Assembly (NCBI GenBank): GCA_017476085.1
Contig: JAFVEJ010000262.1
Location: 1 to 5,126 of the forward strand
DNA length: 5,126 nucleotides
Reading direction: 5' to 3'
Source of the DNA: Alphaproteobacteria bacterium
GTDB lineage: Bacteria; Pseudomonadota; Alphaproteobacteria; RF32; CAG-977
Shown here: one piece after another, positions 1 through 5,126 of the stretch
How the letters are laid out: every line of letters begins with the position of its first letter
Numbering within the stretch: position 1 is the first letter of the stretch
Translations under genes and position numbers: made by a program
The notes under the pieces: generated by a model
What the model was told of the DNA's origin: nothing
Databases searched by the model: none
What the model saw: only the letters and a program-made list of their open reading frames with translations

Positions 1-1320
1 CGCGCGGCGCTGCTCCGGTTTATGAAACAGCGCGTCCGCAACGACCGATTGTCCGGAAGCCAAAATATACCGGCATTTTTCGCAAACCTCCTGAAATACT
101 TTTTCTTCCGTTTCCGGCGTATAGGCTGCCGTATCTAACTTCTTTTCAAGATCCGTGCTCAACAAATTTTTACGCAACACATCGTCACGCACAATCACCG
201 CCCCCGGCGGATTTCCGATAAACGGAGCGGATTCTCTGGCTATACGGGATTTGCCGCTGCCCGACAAACCGCCGCAAGCGACTAAAACAGGCTTCTGATG
301 TTCCAGGAAACGTTTGGAAATAACCAGTTGTTCAAAAGCGCGGTTTGCCATCAGCATTGACTCATGTTTTTCTTTAATTTCTGAAGACCGCTGCGCAAAA
401 ACATAAGCATTAACAGCAGCGCGGCAAGACAAGAACAGCGGCAAAACCGGAACGCCGTCCCAATCTTCGGATAAGGCCATATAATGATTGAACAAAATAC
501 TGGCCAAACGGCGCTGACCTTTTCCTTCCATTTCGACCAGCAGAAACGCGAAGTCGTACATTGTGTCAATCTGTGTCAAATCATCATAAAATTCAATCGG
601 ATTAAACGGCACGACCTGCCCGTTCCACATTGCTAAATTGCGCAGCGTCAAGTCGCCGTGACACCAACGGATTTTACCTTCTTCCTGACGCTTCAGCAGC
701 AACTCCCGGCAACGTTCCAAAGCATCCAGCTGCGCTTCTTCCAAAGCATCGACATCCTCTTCATCAAAGATATCCGGCACAAAACAACGAATCATCGCGT
801 TGTTTTCATAAATGCGTCCGCGAATGATATCAACCGGATTGCGCGAAGTGATGATTTCGGCTTTCTGATGCAAATCGAAGATTTTTTCGGCCGTATCCAT
901 CATTTCAAAACGATCCAGGTCACCCCTGTCCACCATATTTTCGAACAGCATATTTTCTTCAAATTCGAGCATCACCAGCAGATAGTCCACAACTTCCGCA
1001 TTTTTGTCCGAACAGGCAGAACGAAGAAATATGCGTCCTTTTTTATCGGAAACGACCTCTTCCACACCAAAACACAGTCCCGGAGCGAACCGTTCGCATA
1101 TTTCAAGTTCCCTGTGACAAGCGGCCTGACGTTTTTCCGGCGTTGAATAATCGACATACGGATATTTGACGCCGCGTTTCAGTTTATAAGCTTTTTCGCC
1201 GGTCAAAAACACATCGGAAATATTTGTTTCTTTGACTATAATCTTGTGCGAAGGCTTAAAACCGTAAGCGTCCTGTTCCGACAAAGCGGCAATAACGGCA
1301 GATTGGTCATCGATCAACAT
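1..1320 (-). CDS. Bifunctional APH-like kinase / P-loop ATPase (3' end off window)
   Basis: The frame is open from the ATG at 1320 to the left edge, giving 440 residues; the family usually runs to about 500-520, so some 60-80 C-terminal residues are missing. The N-terminal half is an aminoglycoside-phosphotransferase-like kinase fold: YKLKR at 45-49, the catalytic-loop motif HGDLTLRN at 221-228 (putative catalytic base D223), and PFNPIEFYDD from 238, where relatives as I recall them have FD; N240 therefore replaces the expected metal-binding Asp. The C-terminal half is a P-loop ATPase similar to gluconate/zeta-toxin kinases: Walker A GLSGSGKS at 351-358, VRDDVLRK around 377-384, and a Walker-B-like VVADALF at 426-432. 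The start is supported by AGGAG at 1331-1335, 10 bases upstream. It is the last visible gene of the leftward operon, 18 bases after guaC. Databases often call this family 'aminoglycoside phosphotransferase'; its substrate is unknown, and nothing here supports antibiotic resistance. The family assignment is firm; the function is not. Confidence 0.9.
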   Translation of the reverse strand, partial: MLIDDQSAVIAALSEQDAYGFKPSHKIIVKETNISDVFLTGEKAYKLKRGVKYPYVDYSTPEKRQAACHRELEICERFAPGLCFGVEEVVSDKKGRIFLRSACSDKNAEVVDYLLVMLEFEENMLFENMVDRGDLDRFEMMDTAEKIFDLHQKAEIITSRNPVDIIRGRIYENNAMIRCFVPDIFDEEDVDALEEAQLDALERCRELLLKRQEEGKIRWCHGDLTLRNLAMWNGQVVPFNPIEFYDDLTQIDTMYDFAFLLVEMEGKGQRRLASILFNHYMALSEDWDGVPVLPLFLSCRAAVNAYVFAQRSSEIKEKHESMLMANRAFEQLVISKRFLEHQKPVLVACGGLSGSGKSRIARESAPFIGNPPGAVIVRDDVLRKNLLSTDLEKKLDTAAYTPETEEKVFQEVCEKCRYILASGQSVVADALFHKPEQRRA

Positions 1321-1330
1321 TCGATTTATT

Positions 1331-1335
1331 CTCCT
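1331..1335 (-). promoter_or_regulatory. Shine-Dalgarno of the kinase/ATPase gene
   Basis: AGGAG on the minus strand, 10 bases before the ATG at 1320. It lies in the 18-base gap after the guaC stop codon, so translation of the two genes may be coupled. No promoter or terminator fits in this gap. Confidence 0.75.
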
Positions 1336-1338
1336 GTT

Positions 1339-2430
1339 TTATTCCGGTTTATGGGACGGATTGACGTTGCGCATATTCTGCGGCTGGCTGGCCAGGGAAG
1401 CGTTAAATTGCTGTGTCACGCGAACGAAAGTCGTACGCTTGCTTAATTCCTTTAAGGTTACGGCGCCGACATAAGTGCATGTGGAACGTACGCCACCAAG
1501 AATTTCTTTAACCGTATTTTCCAAAGAACCTTTGTATTCGACCAAAACGGTTCGTCCCTCACTGGCGCGATAATCCGCAACGCCGCCGGCATATTTTTCC
1601 ATAGCCGTATCCGAACTCATTCCGTAGAAGCGGCGATATTTTTTGCCCGTGCACTCATCCACCACCAGATCACCGCCCGATTCGTCATGACCGGCAAACA
1701 TACCGCCCAACATCACGAAATCCGCGCCGGCGCCGAAAGCTTTGGACACATCACCCGGACAAGTGCAGCCGCCGTCGCCGATAATCAGACCGCCCAACCC
1801 ATGCGCCGCATCGGCACATTCGATAATCGCCGACAACTGAGGATAGCCGACACCTGTTTGAATACGCGTCGTGCAAACGGAACCGGGACCGATGCCGACT
1901 TTGACAATATCCGCGCCGGACAGAATCAACTCTTCAGTCATTTCTCCGGTCACGACATTGCCGGCAATAATTGTCATTTCCGGAAAAGTCGCGCGCACTT
2001 TACGGACATATTCGACAAAGTGTTGGGAATATCCGTTTGCCACATCAATGCAAATGAACTTGATCGCCGGATTTTCGGAACAGATTCTTTGCAGCCGTTC
2101 GTATTCTTTGTCGGACGTGCCGGAAGTAATCGCCAGATAATTATAATCTTCGGCAAGACAATTTTTATTGAATTCGGCCCATTCTTCCTTGGTATAGTGC
2201 TTTTGAATACAGGTGAACATATGAAACTGCTTTAGAACATTAAAGACTTCAAACCGTCCGACGGTATCCATATTGGCAGCCATAATCGGCACGCCCGACC
2301 ATGTTTTTTTAGAATTTCTGAATGTAAAAGTTCTGTTCAAATCCACTTCCGAACGCGACCGTAGCGTACTGCGTTTCGGACGGAACAGCACATCTTTAAA
2401 ATCCAGCTTCATATCTTCTTCAATTCTCAT
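1339..2430 (-). CDS. guaC: GMP reductase
   Basis: GMP reductase catalyses NADPH-dependent deamination of GMP to IMP and ammonia, returning guanine nucleotides to the purine pool in the cytoplasm. The 363-residue protein is a single IMPDH/GMPR barrel. It follows the E. coli GuaC sequence as I remember it almost throughout: [20 protein letters not shown] at the N-terminus, ANMDTVG at 52-58, CIDVANGYS at 127-135, AGNVVTGEM at 156-164, GPGSVCTT at 181-188 with the catalytic Cys at 186, DGGC at 219-222, MLGGM at 240-244, FYGMSS at 268-273, and YRASEG with the likely catalytic Glu at 291. No CBS pair is present and the length is far below the roughly 490 residues of IMP dehydrogenase, so that alternative is rejected. 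An ATG exists 11 codons upstream at 2463, but MRIEED matches the family start and has an ideal Shine-Dalgarno, so 2430 is chosen. A C-terminal tail of about 16 residues exceeds the 347 of E. coli. It lies 29 bases after the transporter stop. Confidence 0.96.
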   Translation of the reverse strand: MRIEEDMKLDFKDVLFRPKRSTLRSRSEVDLNRTFTFRNSKKTWSGVPIMAANMDTVGRFEVFNVLKQFHMFTCIQKHYTKEEWAEFNKNCLAEDYNYLAITSGTSDKEYERLQRICSENPAIKFICIDVANGYSQHFVEYVRKVRATFPEMTIIAGNVVTGEMTEELILSGADIVKVGIGPGSVCTTRIQTGVGYPQLSAIIECADAAHGLGGLIIGDGGCTCPGDVSKAFGAGADFVMLGGMFAGHDESGGDLVVDECTGKKYRRFYGMSSDTAMEKYAGGVADYRASEGRTVLVEYKGSLENTVKEILGGVRSTCTYVGAVTLKELSKRTTFVRVTQQFNASLASQPQNMRNVNPSHKPE

Positions 2431-2436
2431 TCTTTT

Positions 2437-2442
2437 CTCCTC
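2437..2442 (-). promoter_or_regulatory. Strong Shine-Dalgarno that fixes the guaC start
   Basis: GAGGAG on the minus strand with a 6-base spacer to the ATG at 2430. This rules out the in-frame ATG at 2463, which would overlap the transporter stop codon and place this site inside the coding region. Confidence 0.85.
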
Positions 2443-2459
2443 AAATGAGTTGATTAAAA

Positions 2460-3374
2460 TCAAGGTTGTTCATAGCACCACCGAGGGTGATGTTCTTTCA
2501 ATCCTGCGGGATCCTGATGAATTATGATTTCCGCATTCGGAAAAGCCTTTATCAAAAGCTTTTCGACATTATCCGCCACAGCGTGCGCTTTTTCCAGCGT
2601 AAAATGAGGGTTCAGTTCTAAATTCATCTGAATGAACCAGCATGTTCCGGCCGAACGCGTGCGCAAATCGTGCATTCCCGACACTTCCGGCGCATTTAAA
2701 ACGATTTCTGTTATTTTGCGTTTTTCTTCAGCGGGCAGCTCGGCGTCAATCAACTGTCCCAACACTTTTTTTACAACGCGGACAGCGCTGACAACCAAAT
2801 AAGCGGCAATCAACAGCGCAAAAACGGGATCAGCATATCTGAAATCAAAGTGAACGCTGATAAATAACGAAGCCATCACGCTTAAATTCATCAATATATC
2901 GCCGGCATAATGAGCGTGATCCGCAGCAATGGCCACCGAATTTGTTTTTTTGATCACATAACGCTGAAAAACGACTAAAAGCAGTGTCACCACAACGGAA
3001 AAAGCCGTAACGCCCATACCGATGCCGACATTATCGATCCGGCGGGGATGAAGAATGTATTGAATACTTTGAAAAATCAGTAAAACAGCGGAACCGGCAA
3101 TAAAAGCGGCCTGCCCCAGCGCCGCCAAAGATTCGATTTTTCCATGCCCGAAACGATGCCCGCTGTCTGCCGGAGTCAAAGATGATTTGACGGCCCAAAA
3201 GCTGAGCAATGAAGCCCCCGCGTCCAAAGACGAATCTATCAGACTGGACAACAATGCTATGGAATCAGTCATTGCCGAAGCAAAAAGTTTGGCTGTAATC
3301 AAAACAAACGCCGCCCCCGTAGAAGCGGCTGCCGCAGCTTTCATCAAAAATGCTGAAGATTTTTCTTCAGACAC
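2460..3374 (-). CDS. Cation diffusion facilitator, FieF-type metal/proton antiporter
   Basis: This is a 304-residue inner-membrane exporter of divalent metal (Zn2+, Fe2+, possibly Cd2+ or Mn2+), driven by proton exchange. E. coli FieF has 300 residues. Hydrophobic segments lie near 15-35, 36-60, 85-107, 117-138, 160-176 and 182-200, followed by a cytoplasmic domain. The FieF metal sites are all recognisable: transport site D47, D51, H155 and D159 (LIDSSLD and HAHYAGD); the second site D70, H73 and H77 ([11 protein letters not shown]); and the cytoplasmic dimer site H235, H264, H286 and D288. K79 and D210 fit the FieF dimer salt bridge. The DD-HD transport site suits Zn/Fe/Cd, but the physiological metal cannot be read from sequence. 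The start is GTG at 3374: upstream in frame there is no ATG before the stop TAA at 3402-3404, and AGGGA lies 9 bases upstream. It is the first gene of the leftward operon. It could be named fieF, but several CDF paralogues share this pattern. Confidence 0.93.
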   Translation of the reverse strand: MSEEKSSAFLMKAAAAASTGAAFVLITAKLFASAMTDSIALLSSLIDSSLDAGASLLSFWAVKSSLTPADSGHRFGHGKIESLAALGQAAFIAGSAVLLIFQSIQYILHPRRIDNVGIGMGVTAFSVVVTLLLVVFQRYVIKKTNSVAIAADHAHYAGDILMNLSVMASLFISVHFDFRYADPVFALLIAAYLVVSAVRVVKKVLGQLIDAELPAEEKRKITEIVLNAPEVSGMHDLRTRSAGTCWFIQMNLELNPHFTLEKAHAVADNVEKLLIKAFPNAEIIIHQDPAGLKEHHPRWCYEQP

Positions 3375-3383
3375 GGCAAAACA

Positions 3384-3388
3384 TCCCT
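3384..3388 (-). promoter_or_regulatory. Shine-Dalgarno for the GTG start of the cation transporter
   Basis: AGGGA on the minus strand, 9 bases before GTG 3374. It overlaps an out-of-frame ATG at 3384 that would encode only five residues before a stop, so the site most likely serves the GTG. Confidence 0.55.
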
Positions 3389-3414
3389 GAAAACAAAAAA
3401 GTTAAGAATGACTT

Positions 3415-3444
3415 ACTATAGCAAACATCTCCCTTTTATGGAAA
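3415..3444 (-). promoter_or_regulatory. Candidate promoter of the transporter-guaC-kinase operon
   Basis: Read on the minus strand, TTTCCA (3444-3439, four of six to the -35 consensus) and TATAGT (3420-3415, five of six to the -10 consensus) are separated by 18 bases. Transcription would start near 3408 and leave a leader of roughly 30 bases before the GTG. The region is very A/T rich, so a chance match is possible. Confidence 0.4.
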
Positions 3445-3454
3445 CAATAAAAAA

Positions 3455-3475
3455 ATTAAAAAAAGTCTTTTTAAT
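3455..3475. repeat. A/T-rich inverted repeat in the divergent promoter region
   Basis: ATTAAAAA (3455-3462) and TTTTTAAT (3468-3475) are perfect 8-base inverted arms around a 5-base centre. It lies between the two divergent gene groups. It could be an operator or simply a product of the A/T-rich composition; without G/C pairs it is not a credible terminator. Confidence 0.45.
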
Positions 3476-3492
3476 AGCTTGCCTGCAAAGCT
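3476..3492. repeat. Small imperfect palindrome, possible operator
   Basis: AGCTT (3476-3480) pairs with AAGCT (3488-3492), and the core TTGC-CT-GCAA (3479-3488) is itself symmetric, leaving one extra A on one side. It abuts the first inverted repeat and overlaps a candidate -35 for the J-protein gene, where a repressor site would be expected. No regulator can be named. Confidence 0.35.
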
Positions 3493-3523
3493 TTGACACT
3501 CTATTTTAAGGAACGGACAGAAT
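3479..3523 (+). promoter_or_regulatory. Candidate promoter(s) of the J-protein gene
   Basis: Two alternatives are visible. TTGCCT (3479-3484) and TATTTT (3502-3507) have a 17-base spacer, each matching four of six consensus positions. A perfect -35 TTGACA (3493-3498) is followed by CAGAAT (3518-3523) at an over-long 19-base spacing. I see no sigma-32 type heat-shock promoter and no CIRCE element. Confidence 0.35.
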
Positions 3524-3544
3524 AAAACAAACGGCGAAACGAAA

Positions 3545-4510
3545 ATGGCTAATCCTTATACTCTTTTAGGCGTATCAAAAACGGCATCACAGGAAGAAAT
3601 CAAACAGGCTTACCGCAAACTGGCGCGCAGAATGCACCCCGATTTAAATCCGAACGATCCGAAGGCTGAAGATAAATTCAAGGAAATTTCAAGCGCTTAC
3701 GACATTCTTTCCGATCCGGAAAAACGCAAACGCTTCGATAACGGAGAAATCGACGAAAACGGAAAAGAACGCCCAGGATACGGTTTCGGCGGCGGCAATC
3801 CGTTCAACAATGCCGGCGGCGGATTCGGCGGATTCAATTTTGATTTCGGCGCCGGACAGGCCAGAGCCGGCGGCAAGAAACGTTCGGGATTTGACTTTTT
3901 CAGCGAAATGTTCGGCAATGCCGCCGACGGCGGAGACGATATTTTTTCCAATATGAAACGCCGCTCTTCCGGCAAGATGCAAGGTGAAAACGTCAACTAC
4001 GATCTGACAGTTTCCTTTTTGGATGCGGCTTTGGGAAAGGAAAAGGAAATTTCTTTGCCGAACGGCAAAGTTCTGAACGTCAAAATTCCTGCCGGAACAA
4101 CGGATAAAACGGTACTGCGTCTGAAAGGACAAGGCGCGGCCGGTATAGCCGGCGGTTCAAACGGAGACGCGCTGATTCATATATTGGTTCTGCCCCACCC
4201 TTATTTTACGCGTTCCGACAACGATATTTTACTGGACGTTCCCATTTCTCTTAAAGAAGCCGTTCTGGGCGGCAAAGTGACCATCCCGACATTAGACGGA
4301 AAAGTCGCTCTGACCGTTCCGCCGAATTCGAATTCGGGATCTGTTTTGCGTCTGCGAGGAAAAGGCATCAAAGCGGGAGGGAAAACAGGAGATTTGTTGG
4401 TTAAGCTTTACATCGTCCTGCCCGAAAAGCCGGACAGCGAATTGACGCAGTTTATGAACGAATGGTCTCCCGTAGCTTCCGATCCCAGAGCAAAAGCCGG
4501 ATTAAGCTGA
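3545..4510 (+). CDS. CbpA-like DnaJ-family co-chaperone (no zinc finger)
   Basis: This 321-residue cytoplasmic J-domain protein is expected to stimulate DnaK ATPase activity and hand over unfolded substrates. Residues 4-66 form the J domain, with the invariant HPD at 31-33 between QAYRKLARR and KFKEISSAYDILSDPEKR. A Gly/Phe-rich linker covers about 75-135 (repeated GGG, GFGG and FNFDFG). Two C-terminal beta domains follow: the first about 148-218 and the second from HPYFTRSDNDILLDVP (218-233) to about 295. The four CxxCxGxG zinc-binding repeats of true DnaJ are absent, so it is a type II protein like CbpA (about 306 residues) and not the main DnaJ. The ATG at 3545 places the J domain at the N-terminus as usual. 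No good Shine-Dalgarno precedes it; AAGGAA at 3508-3513 is too far away. The gene lies 105 bases before fabI on the same strand, an arrangement I recall from other alphaproteobacteria. Confidence 0.95.
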   Translation: MANPYTLLGVSKTASQEEIKQAYRKLARRMHPDLNPNDPKAEDKFKEISSAYDILSDPEKRKRFDNGEIDENGKERPGYGFGGGNPFNNAGGGFGGFNFDFGAGQARAGGKKRSGFDFFSEMFGNAADGGDDIFSNMKRRSSGKMQGENVNYDLTVSFLDAALGKEKEISLPNGKVLNVKIPAGTTDKTVLRLKGQGAAGIAGGSNGDALIHILVLPHPYFTRSDNDILLDVPISLKEAVLGGKVTIPTLDGKVALTVPPNSNSGSVLRLRGKGIKAGGKTGDLLVKLYIVLPEKPDSELTQFMNEWSPVASDPRAKAGLS

Positions 4511-4513
4511 AAA

Positions 4514-4537
4514 AATCATTCAATCGAATGATTGAAT
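4514..4537 (+). other. Overlapping alternative hairpins between the J-protein gene and fabI
   Basis: AATCATTC (4514-4521) and GAATGATT (4526-4533) form a perfect 8-base stem with a 4-base loop. The shifted pair ATTCAAT (4518-4524) and ATTGAAT (4531-4537) forms a 7-base stem with a 6-base loop. The two share bases and so are mutually exclusive. The stems are A/T rich and no uninterrupted T run follows (next bases CTTAAAAAC), so a terminator call would be weak. An operator or mRNA-end structure is equally possible. Confidence 0.4.
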
Positions 4538-4603
4538 CTTAAAAACACTTTAAAAACCCTGTTTTTTATGTTATCCCTCATAGCGAATTTGAATATTCAG
4601 AGA

Positions 4604-4610
4604 GAGAGGT
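4604..4610 (+). promoter_or_regulatory. Shine-Dalgarno of fabI
   Basis: GAGAGGT, at the end of a purine-rich GA repeat (4600-4609), pairs with the 16S rRNA tail through GAGGT. It is 5 bases from the ATG at 4616 and 8 from the ATG at 4619, so it supports either start and does not decide between them. Confidence 0.65.
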
Positions 4611-4615
4611 TTTTT

Positions 4616-5126
4616 ATGATGACTGGTTTAATGGAAGGCAAAAAGGGATTAATCTTGGGATTGGCCAACGATCACTCCATCGCTTGGGGAATCGCCTCAG
4701 AATTGCACAATCACGGCGCAAAACTGGCATTCACTTATCAAGGTGAAGCTTTGGAAAAACGCGTGCGTCCTTTAGCGGCCTCCCTCGGTGAAAATTTGGT
4801 TCTGCCATGTGATGTCACCAAAGAAGAAACGCTTGACGCCCTGTTTGACACCTTGGAAAAAGAATGGGGATCGCTTGATTTTATCGTCCATGCCGTTGCT
4901 TTTTCGGATAAAAACGAATTAAAAGGACGTTATTGCGACACCACTTTAACAAACTTTCTGAATACCATGCACATCTCGTGCTATTCGTTCACGGATATCT
5001 GCCGCCGCGCCGCAAAAATCGCCAACCCCGGCAGCAGCTTTGTCACAATGACGTATTTCGGCGCGGAAAAGGTTCTGCCCAACTATAATGTAATGGGCGT
5101 TGCGAAAGCCGCTTTGGAAGCTTCCG
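4616..5126 (+). CDS. fabI: Enoyl-ACP reductase (NADH), 5' part, cut by window edge
   Basis: FabI reduces trans-2-enoyl-ACP to acyl-ACP, the last step of each fatty acid elongation cycle, and is the target of triclosan and isoniazid-type inhibitors. The window holds 170 of about 265-275 residues. Visible elements of this short-chain dehydrogenase-type Rossmann fold are the cofactor loop GLANDHSIAWGIA (15-27), PCDV with D66 (64-67), HAVAFSDKNELKGRY (92-106), and the active site: Y147 in TYFGAEK, Y157 and K164 in PNYNVMGVAK. The Y-x6-K distinguishes FabI from SDR proteins with Y-x3-K; the missing part includes the substrate-binding loop. A95 sits at the position of E. coli Gly93. Adjacent ATGs at 4616 and 4619 are both possible, and a third at 4631 is less likely; I use the first. 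No convincing promoter is seen in the 105-base gap, so cotranscription with the J-protein gene is plausible. Confidence 0.95.
   Translation, partial: MMTGLMEGKKGLILGLANDHSIAWGIASELHNHGAKLAFTYQGEALEKRVRPLAASLGENLVLPCDVTKEETLDALFDTLEKEWGSLDFIVHAVAFSDKNELKGRYCDTTLTNFLNTMHISCYSFTDICRRAAKIANPGSSFVTMTYFGAEKVLPNYNVMGVAKAALEAS

Noticed and set aside
658..1146. 162-codon open frame on the plus strand
   Set aside because: It is antisense to the kinase/ATPase gene, whose minus-strand frame shows continuous family similarity. Its translation shows no recognisable domain.
1..1320. Antibiotic (aminoglycoside) resistance gene
   Set aside because: Only the kinase fold is shared. The fused P-loop ATPase half and chromosomal operon context fit the widespread uncharacterised family and not a resistance enzyme.
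1687..2235. 182-codon open frame on the plus strand
   Set aside because: It lies wholly antisense to the strongly conserved guaC barrel. The composition looks like a complement of that gene and no domain is visible.
3367..3384. Five-codon leader ORF (MFCRV) overlapping the transporter GTG start
   Set aside because: Its ATG lies inside the Shine-Dalgarno used for the GTG and has no site of its own. It is more likely chance than an attenuator.
3689..4132. 147-codon open frame on the minus strand
   Set aside because: It is antisense to the J-protein gene. The long open run follows from the Gly/Phe-rich codons on the other strand.
4591..4598. Perfect palindrome GAATATTC just upstream of the fabI ribosome binding site
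   Set aside because: An 8-base A/T-rich palindrome is expected by chance, and there is no second copy nearby.
4600..4609. GA dinucleotide repeat before fabI
   Set aside because: It is only about five units long and serves as the purine-rich Shine-Dalgarno region. Phase-variable slippage would need a longer tract.

Overview
The window looks like ordinary chromosome from an alphaproteobacterium of moderate G+C content. I estimate slightly under 50% by eye, with A-rich coding strands. The strongest clues are the FabI, whose HAVAFSDKNELKGRY and PNYNVMGVAKAALEAS segments are of alphaproteobacterial type, and the J-protein gene directly upstream of fabI, an order I recall from rhizobia and relatives. 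A gut or host-associated lineage with reduced G+C is possible but is only an inference. I see no mobile element, tRNA, rRNA or CRISPR array.

Layout. On the minus strand, three genes read leftward from about 3374 as a compact operon. They are a FieF-type cation diffusion facilitator (3374 to 2460, GTG start), GMP reductase guaC (2430 to 1339) and a two-domain protein that joins an aminoglycoside-phosphotransferase-like kinase fold to a P-loop ATPase (1320 to beyond the left edge). The gaps are 29 and 18 bases, and guaC and the kinase gene each have a clear Shine-Dalgarno sequence. On the plus strand, a CbpA-like DnaJ-family co-chaperone (3545-4510) is followed after 105 bases by the first 170 codons of the enoyl-ACP reductase gene fabI, which is cut by the right edge. 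The 170-base region between the two divergent groups holds candidate promoters in both directions and two small inverted repeats.

Functions. The leftward operon combines divalent metal export, conversion of GMP to IMP in purine salvage, and an uncharacterised nucleotide-binding kinase-like protein. No single pathway obviously unites them. The rightward pair combines protein quality control with the last reductive step of fatty acid elongation.

No new defence or mobile system is visible. The points most worth a second look are the kinase-domain protein, which has Asn where its relatives as I recall them carry a metal-binding Asp, and the mutually exclusive hairpins between the J-protein gene and fabI. 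GuaC in an alphaproteobacterial context, with a C-terminal tail, and the palindromes in the divergent promoter region are lesser points.
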